Shown: one piece after another, positions 1 to 7,789 of the stretch | Numbering within the stretch: position 1 is the stretch's first letter | How the letters are laid out: every line of letters begins with the position of its first letter | Assembly: GCF_006517815.1 (NCBI RefSeq) | Contig: NZ_CP041198.1 | Coordinates: 496,001-560,000 of the forward strand | Source of the DNA: Pseudarthrobacter sp. NIBRBAC000502770 | Lineage (GTDB): Bacteria > Actinomycetota > Actinomycetes > Actinomycetales > Micrococcaceae | DNA: 64,000 nucleotides | Direction: 5' to 3' | Program-made: the position numbers and the translations under genes | The notes under the pieces: model-generated | Told to the model about the DNA's origin: nothing | The model's input: only the letters and a program-made list of their open reading frames with translations | Database searches by the model: none

Positions 1-1
1 C

Positions 2-1237
2 ATCATCCTGGTGATGTGGGCGCTCGGCGAGATGGCGGCGGCCAATCCGGACAGTGGCGCCTTCTCCGTCTACACCGCGAAGGCGTACGGACCGGTGGCC
101 GGCGCCACGGTCGGCTGGCTGTGGTGGCTGCAGCTGGTGGTGGTCATTGCCGCCGAGGCGCTCGGTGCGGCTGGCCTGCTGGCCACCATCTTCCCGGCGC
201 TGCCGGTGTGGCTGATGGCCTTCGTGTTCATCGTGGTGCTCACCGCCGTGAACCTGACCAGCGTGAAGAACTTCGGCGAGTTCGAGTTCTGGTTCGCCCT
301 GCTGAAGGTGGCGGCGATCGTCGGGTTCCTGCTGGTGGGTTTTGCGCTGCTCTTCGGCTGGCTGCCGGGCGTGCAGTCGCCGGGCATGGCCAACTTCACC
401 GGCGCCGGCTTCGCGCCCAGCGGCTTCGGCGGGATTGCCACGGCACTGTTCGTGGTGGCGTTCGCGTTCGGCGGCACCGAGATCGTGTCCGTTGCGGCAG
501 CCGAGACGGCTGAACCGGCTCGCAGCGTGAAGAAGGCCGTGCGGACCGTGCTGTGGCGCATCCTGGTGTTCTACATCGGTGCCATCTTCGTGATCGCGGC
601 TGTGGTTCCGGTGGGCTCAGCCGGGCTGAAGAGCCCGTTCGCCGCGGTGCTGGACGCAGCCGGCATGCCGGGTGCGGCTACCGCCATCACGCTTGTTGCC
701 GTCGCGGCACTGCTGTCCGCGCTCAACGCCAACCTCTATGGTGCCTCCCGGATGGCCTACTCCCTCGCCGAGCGCGGCGAAGCCCCGCGTTGGCTCGCCT
801 CCGTGTCCAAGGCCCGGGTACCCGTGGTTGCCGTCCTGGCCAGCGTTGCCTTCGGCATTGTCACGGTGGTGCTGGAGCTGGCCTTCCCCGAGAAGGTACT
901 TCCGGTCCTGCTCAACATTGTCGGCTCGACGTGCCTGCTGGTGTGGACGTCCGCGCTCCTGGCCCAGCTCGCACTGCGCCTTCGTGCTGACCGCGCGGGA
1001 ACCGAGCTTCCGCTGCGGATGCCCGGATTCCCGTGGCTGACATCGCTTGGGCTGGTCATCCTCGCGGTCATCTTCACGGTGGGCTTCATCGGCGAGCAGT
1101 CGCGGCCGCAGTTGCTGAGTACTTTCGGGCTGGTGGCGCTGCTGGCGGTGGGGTGCTGGGCGAACCACCGCTCCCGGAAGGTTACAGCCGCGGTGAAGGT
1201 TTCGGACGAGAACAAGTCGCCGGTGCTCATCGACTGA
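2..1237 (+). CDS. APC-family amino-acid permease, 5'-truncated by window edge
   Basis: Inner-membrane secondary transporter of the amino acid/polyamine/organocation superfamily, probably proton-coupled amino-acid uptake. The frame is already open at base 2, so the true start lies upstream; about 412 residues are visible. The segment GEMAAANPDSGAFS followed by Y, then alternating hydrophobic helices, matches TM2-TM3 of the AAT group (GABA, proline and asparagine permeases). The motif FAFGGTEIVSVAAAETAEP is the classic TM6 region of this group, where an unwound helix binds substrate. About ten membrane helices remain, and the tail is short and charged. The exact substrate cannot be read from the sequence. 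Family assignment is secure. Confidence 0.93.
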   Translation: MILVMWALGEMAAANPDSGAFSVYTAKAYGPVAGATVGWLWWLQLVVVIAAEALGAAGLLATIFPALPVWLMAFVFIVVLTAVNLTSVKNFGEFEFWFALLKVAAIVGFLLVGFALLFGWLPGVQSPGMANFTGAGFAPSGFGGIATALFVVAFAFGGTEIVSVAAAETAEPARSVKKAVRTVLWRILVFYIGAIFVIAAVVPVGSAGLKSPFAAVLDAAGMPGAATAITLVAVAALLSALNANLYGASRMAYSLAERGEAPRWLASVSKARVPVVAVLASVAFGIVTVVLELAFPEKVLPVLLNIVGSTCLLVWTSALLAQLALRLRADRAGTELPLRMPGFPWLTSLGLVILAVIFTVGFIGEQSRPQLLSTFGLVALLAVGCWANHRSRKVTAAVKVSDENKSPVLID

Positions 1238-1832
1238 CGGTCGGGATGAAGCCTCATGCAAGGTGCCTTAGGGAGGGCGTGTCCGTGTATCCGGGCGCGC
1301 CTTTCACGGTCATTTCGATGCAGTGAGTCGGGTAGTGACTATTGGCTCGTTGCTGCCGCTCGTCAGACTTGGCCTTCTCAGTATCAGTGCATTAAAGTTG
1401 CATTTCTGGCGGCCACGTCCTTCGACCGCGGGCCGACACGCTTATGTCGCATCAGTACGAGTACTCAAAGCCCTTGCCGTTATTACCAAGTATCACCAAG
1501 GTTCCATGAGCTGCCGGCAATCAAGGATGAGTTTGGCAGTAACTTTTTCTTTAGGCGCCATGCCCGCCGACGGGAAGATCAGTGTGGGTCATCGATGCAA
1601 CCGAAGGTAGCGGCGGAACTCAGACTGCCTTTGAAAGTGGTTCCATGCTCTCCAATGTCTGGAAGTCATAACCTCTAAGCGAAATCGATCAAGGGCAATC
1701 AGGTTGCCTTGCTCAGGCTTGTAGTAGCTGGCCATGTCGCTAGTGCACTCGATGGGCGCATTGGAGTTTACAGCGATCTTAGCTTGGAGTGTGTGCCGGA
1801 CTATCCTTCACTGATCGTGCCGAAAGTTCCTT
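1238..1832. other. Intergenic stretch without a recognisable gene
   Basis: About 600 bases between the permease stop and the hairpin at 1833. Short open frames exist on the plus strand (for example 1256-1678), but their translations are low-complexity and Arg/Ser-rich, with no plausible ribosome site or family motif. Base composition is more AT-rich than the permease, which fits the left edge of the foreign defence island. I see no tRNA or clear attachment site here. Confidence 0.5.
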
Positions 1833-1862
1833 ACCTAAACGCCGGCTGGCCGGCGTTTAGGT
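1833..1862. terminator. Perfect 14-bp inverted repeat, probable terminator
   Basis: The arm ACCTAAACGCCGGC is followed after two bases by its exact reverse complement. It lies 13 bases beyond the stop of the leftward EVE/HNH gene, where a transcription terminator is expected. No U-tract follows on either strand, so it may act bidirectionally or by an actinobacterial U-poor mechanism. Confidence 0.7.
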
Positions 1863-1875
1863 AGGCCTTAAGCTG

Positions 1876-3105
1876 TCAGCTCCGGCTGCCAGCATGGTAT
1901 TGCCGGTGCCATTCAAAGTAATTTCGCGAACCCTCCCTGTGGGCTCTGCACGGGCGGCCGACCATGTCGGCGACCCGGTCCTCGACGCCCTCAGTACTAC
2001 GATCACCTCGCTCAAGCCTTCCTTGCCCATTCACTACGACGTAGCCGAGCTCGAACAGGGCATCGCAGCCGAAGAGGCACGCGAGCATGGACACATTGAG
2101 CGTGTCCATGCGTTCCTCCTCCGAGCAGGCCCAGCGGGGCTTGATGTGGGCCGCGACCAAGAGTTCTTCTGGAAGGCGTCGGTCGCAGAGCGAGCATCTG
2201 CTGCCCCATCGCCAAAGTTGTTGGTTTCGGAGGAATCGTTGTTCGGCACGTAGCGCAACGGTAGCCAGCCTGTCGGTCAGTGTGCCGGGATAGCGCTTGG
2301 AAAACTTGAATTCCAACCCTTGGTCGTCCAGGGTTTCAATCGTTACCTCCAGACCTCCCCGTCGAAGCAGCTTTAGGGCACTATCAGCCTCGATGGGAAA
2401 GACATACCCGTTCCTTAAAGTCCCATTCGCGGTGACGGGGCCCACGCCATGGTTGAGCAGTGTCAAGGCAACGTCTCGTGGAACCCGAAATGTGTGGAGG
2501 GGGTCGGTTAGTACTAATTTGCCCTCAGTATCAGGAGTTACGTCGTTGTAACCGCGAGGCGGATAGGCCGGCTCGGGTCGAGTAGCCACGCGGCTAAGGC
2601 CACGAACTTCTGGGCTCGCATAGTGAAGAACAAGGTCACCTGGTAAGAGTTTGTCCAAGATGCGCCAATGATCAACTTGCTGGCCACGGCGGTCCCTCAG
2701 AGGCGCCCAGAGCGTCCCGTCTACGTAAACAGGATCAAAATTAACTGATTGGTTTGCCCACCAAAACTGGGTGTCAGGACCAACATTGATCCCAGGAAGT
2801 CCGGCGGCTAAGGATGTCTCCCCTTGGATATCGACCAGCTTATAGCCCAAACGTTCCAAAATGGCTCGCGTCTGCTCACCTCCCGACAGCCTTGGAGGCC
2901 CATCTTTGCCGCAGCCGAACTGAAGCTGAAAAGCCATGGCAACCAAGGGTTTACTGGCAATAGCCTGCCCCCGGTCGATGACCACGTAGCGGTGGGATTC
3001 CTTGAACCTGGTTCGCGATATAAATTCCTCGCTACCGAGCGCGTGCCATAGCTCGATCGCTTGCCGGATGCTTTGCGACTCCAATTCAGCCCAAGAATTC
3101 TTCAT
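1876..3105 (-). CDS. ScoMcrA-head / EVE-like / HNH endonuclease (type IV restriction-like)
   Basis: Predicted modification-dependent or defence nuclease of 409 residues. Residues 5-95 resemble the N-terminal head domain of ScoMcrA-type HNH enzymes (ALGSEEFISRTRF, then SGGEQTRAILERLGY). Residues 115-210 look like an EVE/PUA-type modified-base reader (FWWANQS, then LLPGDLVLHYASPEVRGL). Residues 300-360 carry the HNH nuclease: C304 and C307, AAHIKPRWACSEEERMDTLN, and GCDALFELG. The frame is open to 3327, but I chose ATG 3105 because GAAGGAACGC precedes it and the head domain begins there. It lies downstream of the HNH-DGQHR gene on the same strand, about 305 bases away. Domain roles come from the families; recognition of modified DNA is inference. 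Confidence 0.78.
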   Translation of the reverse strand: MKNSWAELESQSIRQAIELWHALGSEEFISRTRFKESHRYVVIDRGQAIASKPLVAMAFQLQFGCGKDGPPRLSGGEQTRAILERLGYKLVDIQGETSLAAGLPGINVGPDTQFWWANQSVNFDPVYVDGTLWAPLRDRRGQQVDHWRILDKLLPGDLVLHYASPEVRGLSRVATRPEPAYPPRGYNDVTPDTEGKLVLTDPLHTFRVPRDVALTLLNHGVGPVTANGTLRNGYVFPIEADSALKLLRRGGLEVTIETLDDQGLEFKFSKRYPGTLTDRLATVALRAEQRFLRNQQLWRWGSRCSLCDRRLPEELLVAAHIKPRWACSEEERMDTLNVSMLACLFGCDALFELGYVVVNGQGRLERGDRSTEGVEDRVADMVGRPCRAHREGSRNYFEWHRQYHAGSRS

Positions 3106-3410
3106 GCGTTCCTTCATACATGATGGTGAGCGATATTTAGCATAAAGTTGCACGCGCTGCGTGAATGTCGTTTTGATACGCAAACCTGCACCGCCGATAA
3201 CTGCGAAGAGTCTTTTGTATTCCCTTGGCAGCCAGCCCAGTAGAGCCGGCTCATGATCAACGAAAATGCGGACCTGCCCGACGACGTTTTCGCGAAGCCG
3301 CCAGGTTCCGGTGCCGTGATGAAACACGCGGTGGCCGTTGAGAGTGTCCGCTGGAAACGCGAGCTTAGTGGTCGTGAACTACCACTCGTTGGGCTTTGAA
3401 CGTCTCAGAC
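3106..3410. other. Gap between two leftward HNH genes
   Basis: About 305 bases. The downstream HNH frame stays open leftward from 3327 through this region, so an N-terminal extension of up to 74 residues is formally possible. That extension (with a segment GWLPREYKRLFAVIGGAGLR) has no Shine-Dalgarno at its first codon and no known domain, so it is treated as leader or promoter sequence. No other gene is visible. Confidence 0.4.
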
Positions 3411-4970
3411 TCAGTCCTTCCAATTAGACGGAAGAGCTTCAATGCCGTTGACATACTCTCCTCGGAGCTCCACACCGCGGAAGGCGTTAGCAGCGTCCTG
3501 GTTCTTGGAAAGAGCATCTTTTACAGCCCTTGTTTTGGACGTCAAATCAAGGTCGCAGGTCCAAATCGGGTGTGCCGCGATGCGGTGGATCCCCTTGACA
3601 ATCTTTTGTCTCTGTTCCTCCGACGGGGTTTTCTCCAAGAGGGCACGCCCTTCTTCGTCGATGGTCAGCGTCTGACGGTACAGCTTCCGAATGAGAATCG
3701 CGATATATGCTAGGGCGCTTTGATACTTCATGCGGTCCCGGCGCACTGCGTCCGCGCCGCTTAATTCGACACCACCCTCGGCGTTGTAAAAAGCCTCATC
3801 GGCGAGCGCATCTAACGCAAAGCGGATATTTTCTATCTCTCTCGCTCGGGCCTTTTGCCACTCCTCACCCATCTCGGACAGTGGTGACATATGGCGGAGG
3901 TTGGCAACTAGCTTTTGCTTGAAGGCTGTCTCGGTTATCGAGTGATGTGCCGCCCTCTCCCTACCATCACGGATTACAAACTCGAGCAACTTCAGTCCCT
4001 CCAACTGAAGCACGTCTTTTAGTAACTGCGCTTGGGCAGCGTCTTTAGCGCGCTTTCTGTCTTGGGGTGGCAGCCACTGGATCAGGCCCGCCTCCGAGGC
4101 GTATTCCGCACCAACAGATTCCTCATACTCCACTGCCCGAGCAGACCACTCTTCTCCCATCTTCATGGCATTCTCAAAGCTGGAAAGTGGAAGTTTTTTA
4201 ATGCGTGACTGGATCGACCCCACAAGCCGGATTGTCTTGTCCTTGTCCAAGTCGAGGTAGACCTTAATGACGCTAGTCTTTCGGCCATGCATCCACATCG
4301 CTACGCTCTTGTGCTGTCCATCGAACATAGCTAGCTGAATCTTGCCGGATTCCTTACGTATTAGACGGCAACTCGGCGGCTCGTGCAGTGGGTTTCCCTG
4401 GGTGTCAGCATAAATCGCCCACGCCTGCGGGATCTTGATTGTGCGCGGCTGGCACTCATCATCGTTATAGATTGCCTCGCGGGGGACCTCGAGGAAGGTG
4501 TACTCAAACGATTCGCCCCTGCCGTCAACCTCGCGAAAGACGACAGACCCCACTATGTCTCCGTTAGGCAGATGCCACTTCGCTTGTTTGTCTCCGGCCT
4601 GCCACTCAAGGTGCGACTCCGCAACCTCATACCCGAAGTGCTCAAAAAGGTCAGAGTACTTCACGACGCCGCCCCGCTCATGGGCGAACGCCTTTAGCTC
4701 CAACCAGGGCCTCACATCCACTGTCGGGTAATTTCGCTTGGCACGATTACATGACTCGTGTGCGAGGTTCAGGTTGTCTCTTGACGTTGCGCCCCCCTCA
4801 CCATCGGGACTGTCATGGTCAGGCTCGATGTCGTCCGTGGCTTGGTTCATCATCCTCCTGCATAGGTGGCAGAAACCCGCAGACTTGTCCCACAGAAAAT
4901 CCTCTAGCCCGGACCGCTCCTCAGCGGTCAAGGCATCCCGAATCTTCTTTGAAATTTTGATGCCAGCCAT
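3411..4970 (-). CDS. HNH endonuclease fused to DGQHR/DndB-like domain
   Basis: A 519-residue two-part protein. Residues 34-78 form an HNH/Cys-cluster nuclease: CHLC, the catalytic-type EPDHD around residue 52, NLNLAH, then CNRAK. After a linker, residues around 217-220 read LAMFDGQHKSVAMW, the signature of DGQHR-family proteins, which are related to DndB of phosphorothioate DNA systems; an alpha-helical C-terminal half follows. ATG 4970 is preceded by a strong GGAGGTG at good spacing. The gene is divergent from the methylase operon across 236 bases, so it may be co-regulated with it. Nuclease identity is well supported. The role of the DGQHR part (sensor, or regulator of modification) is inference. 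I do not recognise a named system with this exact fusion. Confidence 0.75.
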   Translation of the reverse strand: MAGIKISKKIRDALTAEERSGLEDFLWDKSAGFCHLCRRMMNQATDDIEPDHDSPDGEGGATSRDNLNLAHESCNRAKRNYPTVDVRPWLELKAFAHERGGVVKYSDLFEHFGYEVAESHLEWQAGDKQAKWHLPNGDIVGSVVFREVDGRGESFEYTFLEVPREAIYNDDECQPRTIKIPQAWAIYADTQGNPLHEPPSCRLIRKESGKIQLAMFDGQHKSVAMWMHGRKTSVIKVYLDLDKDKTIRLVGSIQSRIKKLPLSSFENAMKMGEEWSARAVEYEESVGAEYASEAGLIQWLPPQDRKRAKDAAQAQLLKDVLQLEGLKLLEFVIRDGRERAAHHSITETAFKQKLVANLRHMSPLSEMGEEWQKARAREIENIRFALDALADEAFYNAEGGVELSGADAVRRDRMKYQSALAYIAILIRKLYRQTLTIDEEGRALLEKTPSEEQRQKIVKGIHRIAAHPIWTCDLDLTSKTRAVKDALSKNQDAANAFRGVELRGEYVNGIEALPSNWKD

Positions 4971-5200
4971 CAGTCGTACACCTCCACGCTCAACTCTATG
5001 GTTTTACTCCGCCAGAATCCTAGGGGCGCCACGCCTCCCAGAGGCGGTCAGGGCAATCGGCCGATGGCGCTGCCGCCCGTGGGGGTGTTCCGCGTCACGG
5101 GTACAAGACTCCTTGGCCATGACGTTTATGCTGAGGCACGGCTCGAAGGCGTGTTCGACCGGCGCGCCTTCCTCGCTCTGGGTCAAATACCTGACACGAT

Positions 5201-5211
5201 GTCATCATGAC
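5201..5211. promoter_or_regulatory. Candidate methylase operator overlapping the start codon
   Basis: The 11-base palindrome GTCATCATGAC spans the ATG at 5207. The methylase has an N-terminal helix-turn-helix-like region, and EcoRII/Dcm-type methylases are known to repress their own promoter through that region. A palindrome over the start codon would suit autorepression. Short palindromes also occur by chance. Confidence 0.35.
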
Positions 5212-6517
5212 GACACACTCTGCCGAGCAGGTCCAAATACTTCTCACCCAGGCGCTACAGCGATTTAAGAAAACCGAACTGGCCTCAGCGCTGGGCGTGG
5301 AGACTAGGACTGTGGCGCGGTGGGCTGCGGGAGAGACGACACCCAAATCATTCGTGGGTGCCGCGCTGGAATCACTCATGACGCCGTCCTCAATCCAGCT
5401 CCATGAGGACCCTGACTTCACGTTCATCGACACATTTGCCGGGATAGGTGGGATCCGTCAGGGCTTCGAGAGGCACGGTGGCCGATGTGTCTTCACGTCG
5501 GAATGGAATCCATTTTCTAAGAAGACGTACACGGTGAACTTTGGCGACGGGCATGAGTTCATCGGAGACATCGTCGGCCAGCAAGCCATTGTTCCGCCCC
5601 ACGACGTCCTCCTAGGCGGTTTCCCATGCCAGCCGTTCTCGATCGCCGGCGTAAGCAAGAAGATCTCGCTAGGACGCCCTCACGGTTTCGAAGACCCGAC
5701 TCAGGGGACGTTGTTTTTCGAGCTCAAGGAGATCATCAAAACCACCCGCCCCGCGGCGTTCGTTCTTGAGAACGTGAAAAACCTGAAGTCGCATGACAAA
5801 GGCAATACCTTCAAGATCATCATGGCTGTGCTCCGGGAGGAGCTGGGTTACGACGTCTACGAGAAGGTGATCGATGGCGGACATTTTACTCCGCAGCACC
5901 GCGAGCGCATCATAATTGTTGGCTTCGCGAGGAAGACTGAATTTACATGGGATGACTTGGTCCTGCCGGAGAAGACCAGTCACAAATTAGGAGACATACT
6001 TCATCGCACTGACGGAACAGAGCCTGTGTTGCCGCACGACGGGGACAAATACTTCAATCATGCTGAGATGAAGGTCAACGATAAGTTCACCTTGACAGAG
6101 GGCTTGTGGGCGTACCTTCAAAACTACGCTAACAAGCACAAGGCTGCCGGGAACGGGTTCGGCTTCGGACTCGTCAACTCCGAGGGCCGCACTCGTACCC
6201 TGTCTGCCCGGTACCACAAGGACGGCTCGGAAATTTTAGTAGAGCAGCCCGGACAGCGTCCGCGCCGGCTCACGCCCCGCGAATGCGCTCGACTTATGGG
6301 CTTTGACGACTCCTTCGTCATCCCCGTTTCCGACACCCAAGCCTACAGGCAGTTCGGTAATAGCGTCGTTATGCCCGTGTTTCAAGAAGTTGCACGCATT
6401 ATGAAGCCGCATCTGATGCAGGTCAAAGCCACGATAGCTGCCGAGCAAGCAGAACTTGAAGCAGCCGGCGCACGAGAGAATTCCGGCTCTGCGGCCGCGG
6501 TGGAAGCAGCCGCCTGA
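5207..6517 (+). CDS. DNA (cytosine-5)-methyltransferase, EcoRII/Dcm type
   Basis: Transfers a methyl group from SAM to C5 of cytosine, protecting host DNA from the adjacent EcoRII-like nuclease. Of 436 residues, 1-58 hold an HTH-like segment ([20 protein letters not shown]) as in M.EcoRII. The catalytic part has motif [11 protein letters not shown] (73-82), motif [11 protein letters not shown] with nucleophile Cys141, motif VI ENV (188-190), motif VIII QHRER (230-234) and motif [10 protein letters not shown] near the C-terminus. Size and order match M.EcoRII. By relation the target could be CCWGG, but the recognition domain was not tested. It is the first gene of a six-gene operon, and the next gene starts four bases after the stop. 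There is no strong Shine-Dalgarno, so the transcript may be leaderless or weakly translated. Confidence 0.93.
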   Translation: MTTHSAEQVQILLTQALQRFKKTELASALGVETRTVARWAAGETTPKSFVGAALESLMTPSSIQLHEDPDFTFIDTFAGIGGIRQGFERHGGRCVFTSEWNPFSKKTYTVNFGDGHEFIGDIVGQQAIVPPHDVLLGGFPCQPFSIAGVSKKISLGRPHGFEDPTQGTLFFELKEIIKTTRPAAFVLENVKNLKSHDKGNTFKIIMAVLREELGYDVYEKVIDGGHFTPQHRERIIIVGFARKTEFTWDDLVLPEKTSHKLGDILHRTDGTEPVLPHDGDKYFNHAEMKVNDKFTLTEGLWAYLQNYANKHKAAGNGFGFGLVNSEGRTRTLSARYHKDGSEILVEQPGQRPRRLTPRECARLMGFDDSFVIPVSDTQAYRQFGNSVVMPVFQEVARIMKPHLMQVKATIAAEQAELEAAGARENSGSAAAVEAAA

Positions 6518-6520
6518 GCC

Positions 6521-7789
6521 GTGATCAAAATTGGGGACTATTTCCAAGGCTTTGCCGTTAAAGTCTTGGCCGACGTCGACGTCAATAAGCTCTCTTCAAA
6601 TCAGCATGAATTCAATGGAAGTAAAGGCTTCCGGGATCTGCTGGGTACGCCCGTTGGCAAGACGCACCTGCCAACCAAGATGGCGTATCTCGATGATGAT
6701 CTGGAGGAGATGCCAGAACTGCTCGAATCATCGCTGACGTGGTACGACACTCGTGAGAACCACCCTACGCGGGGTGCGGAATACCGCCTCTTGTACCTGT
6801 CAGAGGCAGAGCGCGTCATCTACCGGGCCCAAGCCGGCGACACGCTTTTCCTCGCCAAGGAGAAAAACGGGGACTTGATTCTCGTAATTGCCAGGCAAGG
6901 TTCTACGATTCTGCGGCAGCTGCAGTGGATCTTCGATGTCCACCGCGAAAACGAGACGCTGTTCGTTACCACTGACATGGATGCTCAGCCTGGACGTGAA
7001 GAAATGGCCAGCGAGGAACTGCTTGCCCTGCTCGGCATTGCGGTTGACCTTAGTGACGACGACCTGCTCGATACCATCCTGCGCCGCTTCAACGACACGT
7101 TGTGGCCATCAGTGGTGGACTTCGCCCACTTCGCCCGCTCAATGGTCAAACACGTCGACCCCGTTGAAGACCCAGACGGCACGCTCATGCGCTGGGTTGG
7201 CATGGAGCACCGAATGTTCCGCACTCTCGAGAAGCACCGCATCAGCGGCAGGATTGCCAATGGCTTCTTGGACGCTAGTGGCGGCGTGGACGTCGAGGGG
7301 TTCCTCAACTTCTCCAAACAGGTTCGTGGCAGGAGGAGCGTAAGGGCCGGGCTCTCCCTTGAGGAGCATGTCTCTTCCGTCCTCAGCGCAAACGACATCC
7401 GCTACGTGAAAAAAGCCAAGACAGAAGGCAAGAAGGAACCGGACTTCTTGTTTCCCTCCAAAGCTGCTTACGACGACCCGACGTTCCCGCCCTCATATTT
7501 GACGATGTTGGGCTCCAAAACCTCACTCAAAGACCGGTGGAGGCAGGTCCTAAACGAGGCGGATCGGATTCCGGACAAACACCTGCTCACGCTCCAACCC
7601 GCGCTGTCCGAGGACCAAACAGCCGAGATGCGTGCCGAAAGACTCCAACTCGTCATCCCCCGGGAGCTGCACAGTCAAGGGTTCAGCCCGGCTCAGCAGA
7701 CATGGTTGATGGGACTGGATGATTTCATCGTCGAGGTCAAGGCGCGGGAAAATTCACGCACCAGCACTGAGGGGATCTCCCATGGCTGA
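6521..7789 (+). CDS. Type II restriction endonuclease with EcoRII-C catalytic domain
   Basis: Cleaves unmethylated DNA at the site protected by the upstream methylase. The protein has 422 residues and a GTG start. The C-terminal half is an EcoRII-C PD-(D/E)XK fold: EPDFLFPS (306-313), MLGSKTSLKDRWRQ (329-342), NEADRIPDKHLLTLQ, then LVIPREL. Residues 1-140 form a different N-terminal module (SSNQHEFNG, TWYDTRENHPTRGAEYRL, GDTLFLAKEKNG, LRQLQWIF) seen in actinobacterial EcoRII-like enzymes, probably a DNA-reading beta-barrel in place of the classical EcoRII-N domain. A classical-looking EcoRII-N protein is encoded separately at 9566. The stop overlaps the SNF2 start by eight bases, so translation is probably coupled. 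Confidence 0.9.
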   Translation: MIKIGDYFQGFAVKVLADVDVNKLSSNQHEFNGSKGFRDLLGTPVGKTHLPTKMAYLDDDLEEMPELLESSLTWYDTRENHPTRGAEYRLLYLSEAERVIYRAQAGDTLFLAKEKNGDLILVIARQGSTILRQLQWIFDVHRENETLFVTTDMDAQPGREEMASEELLALLGIAVDLSDDDLLDTILRRFNDTLWPSVVDFAHFARSMVKHVDPVEDPDGTLMRWVGMEHRMFRTLEKHRISGRIANGFLDASGGVDVEGFLNFSKQVRGRRSVRAGLSLEEHVSSVLSANDIRYVKKAKTEGKKEPDFLFPSKAAYDDPTFPPSYLTMLGSKTSLKDRWRQVLNEADRIPDKHLLTLQPALSEDQTAEMRAERLQLVIPRELHSQGFSPAQQTWLMGLDDFIVEVKARENSRTSTEGISHG

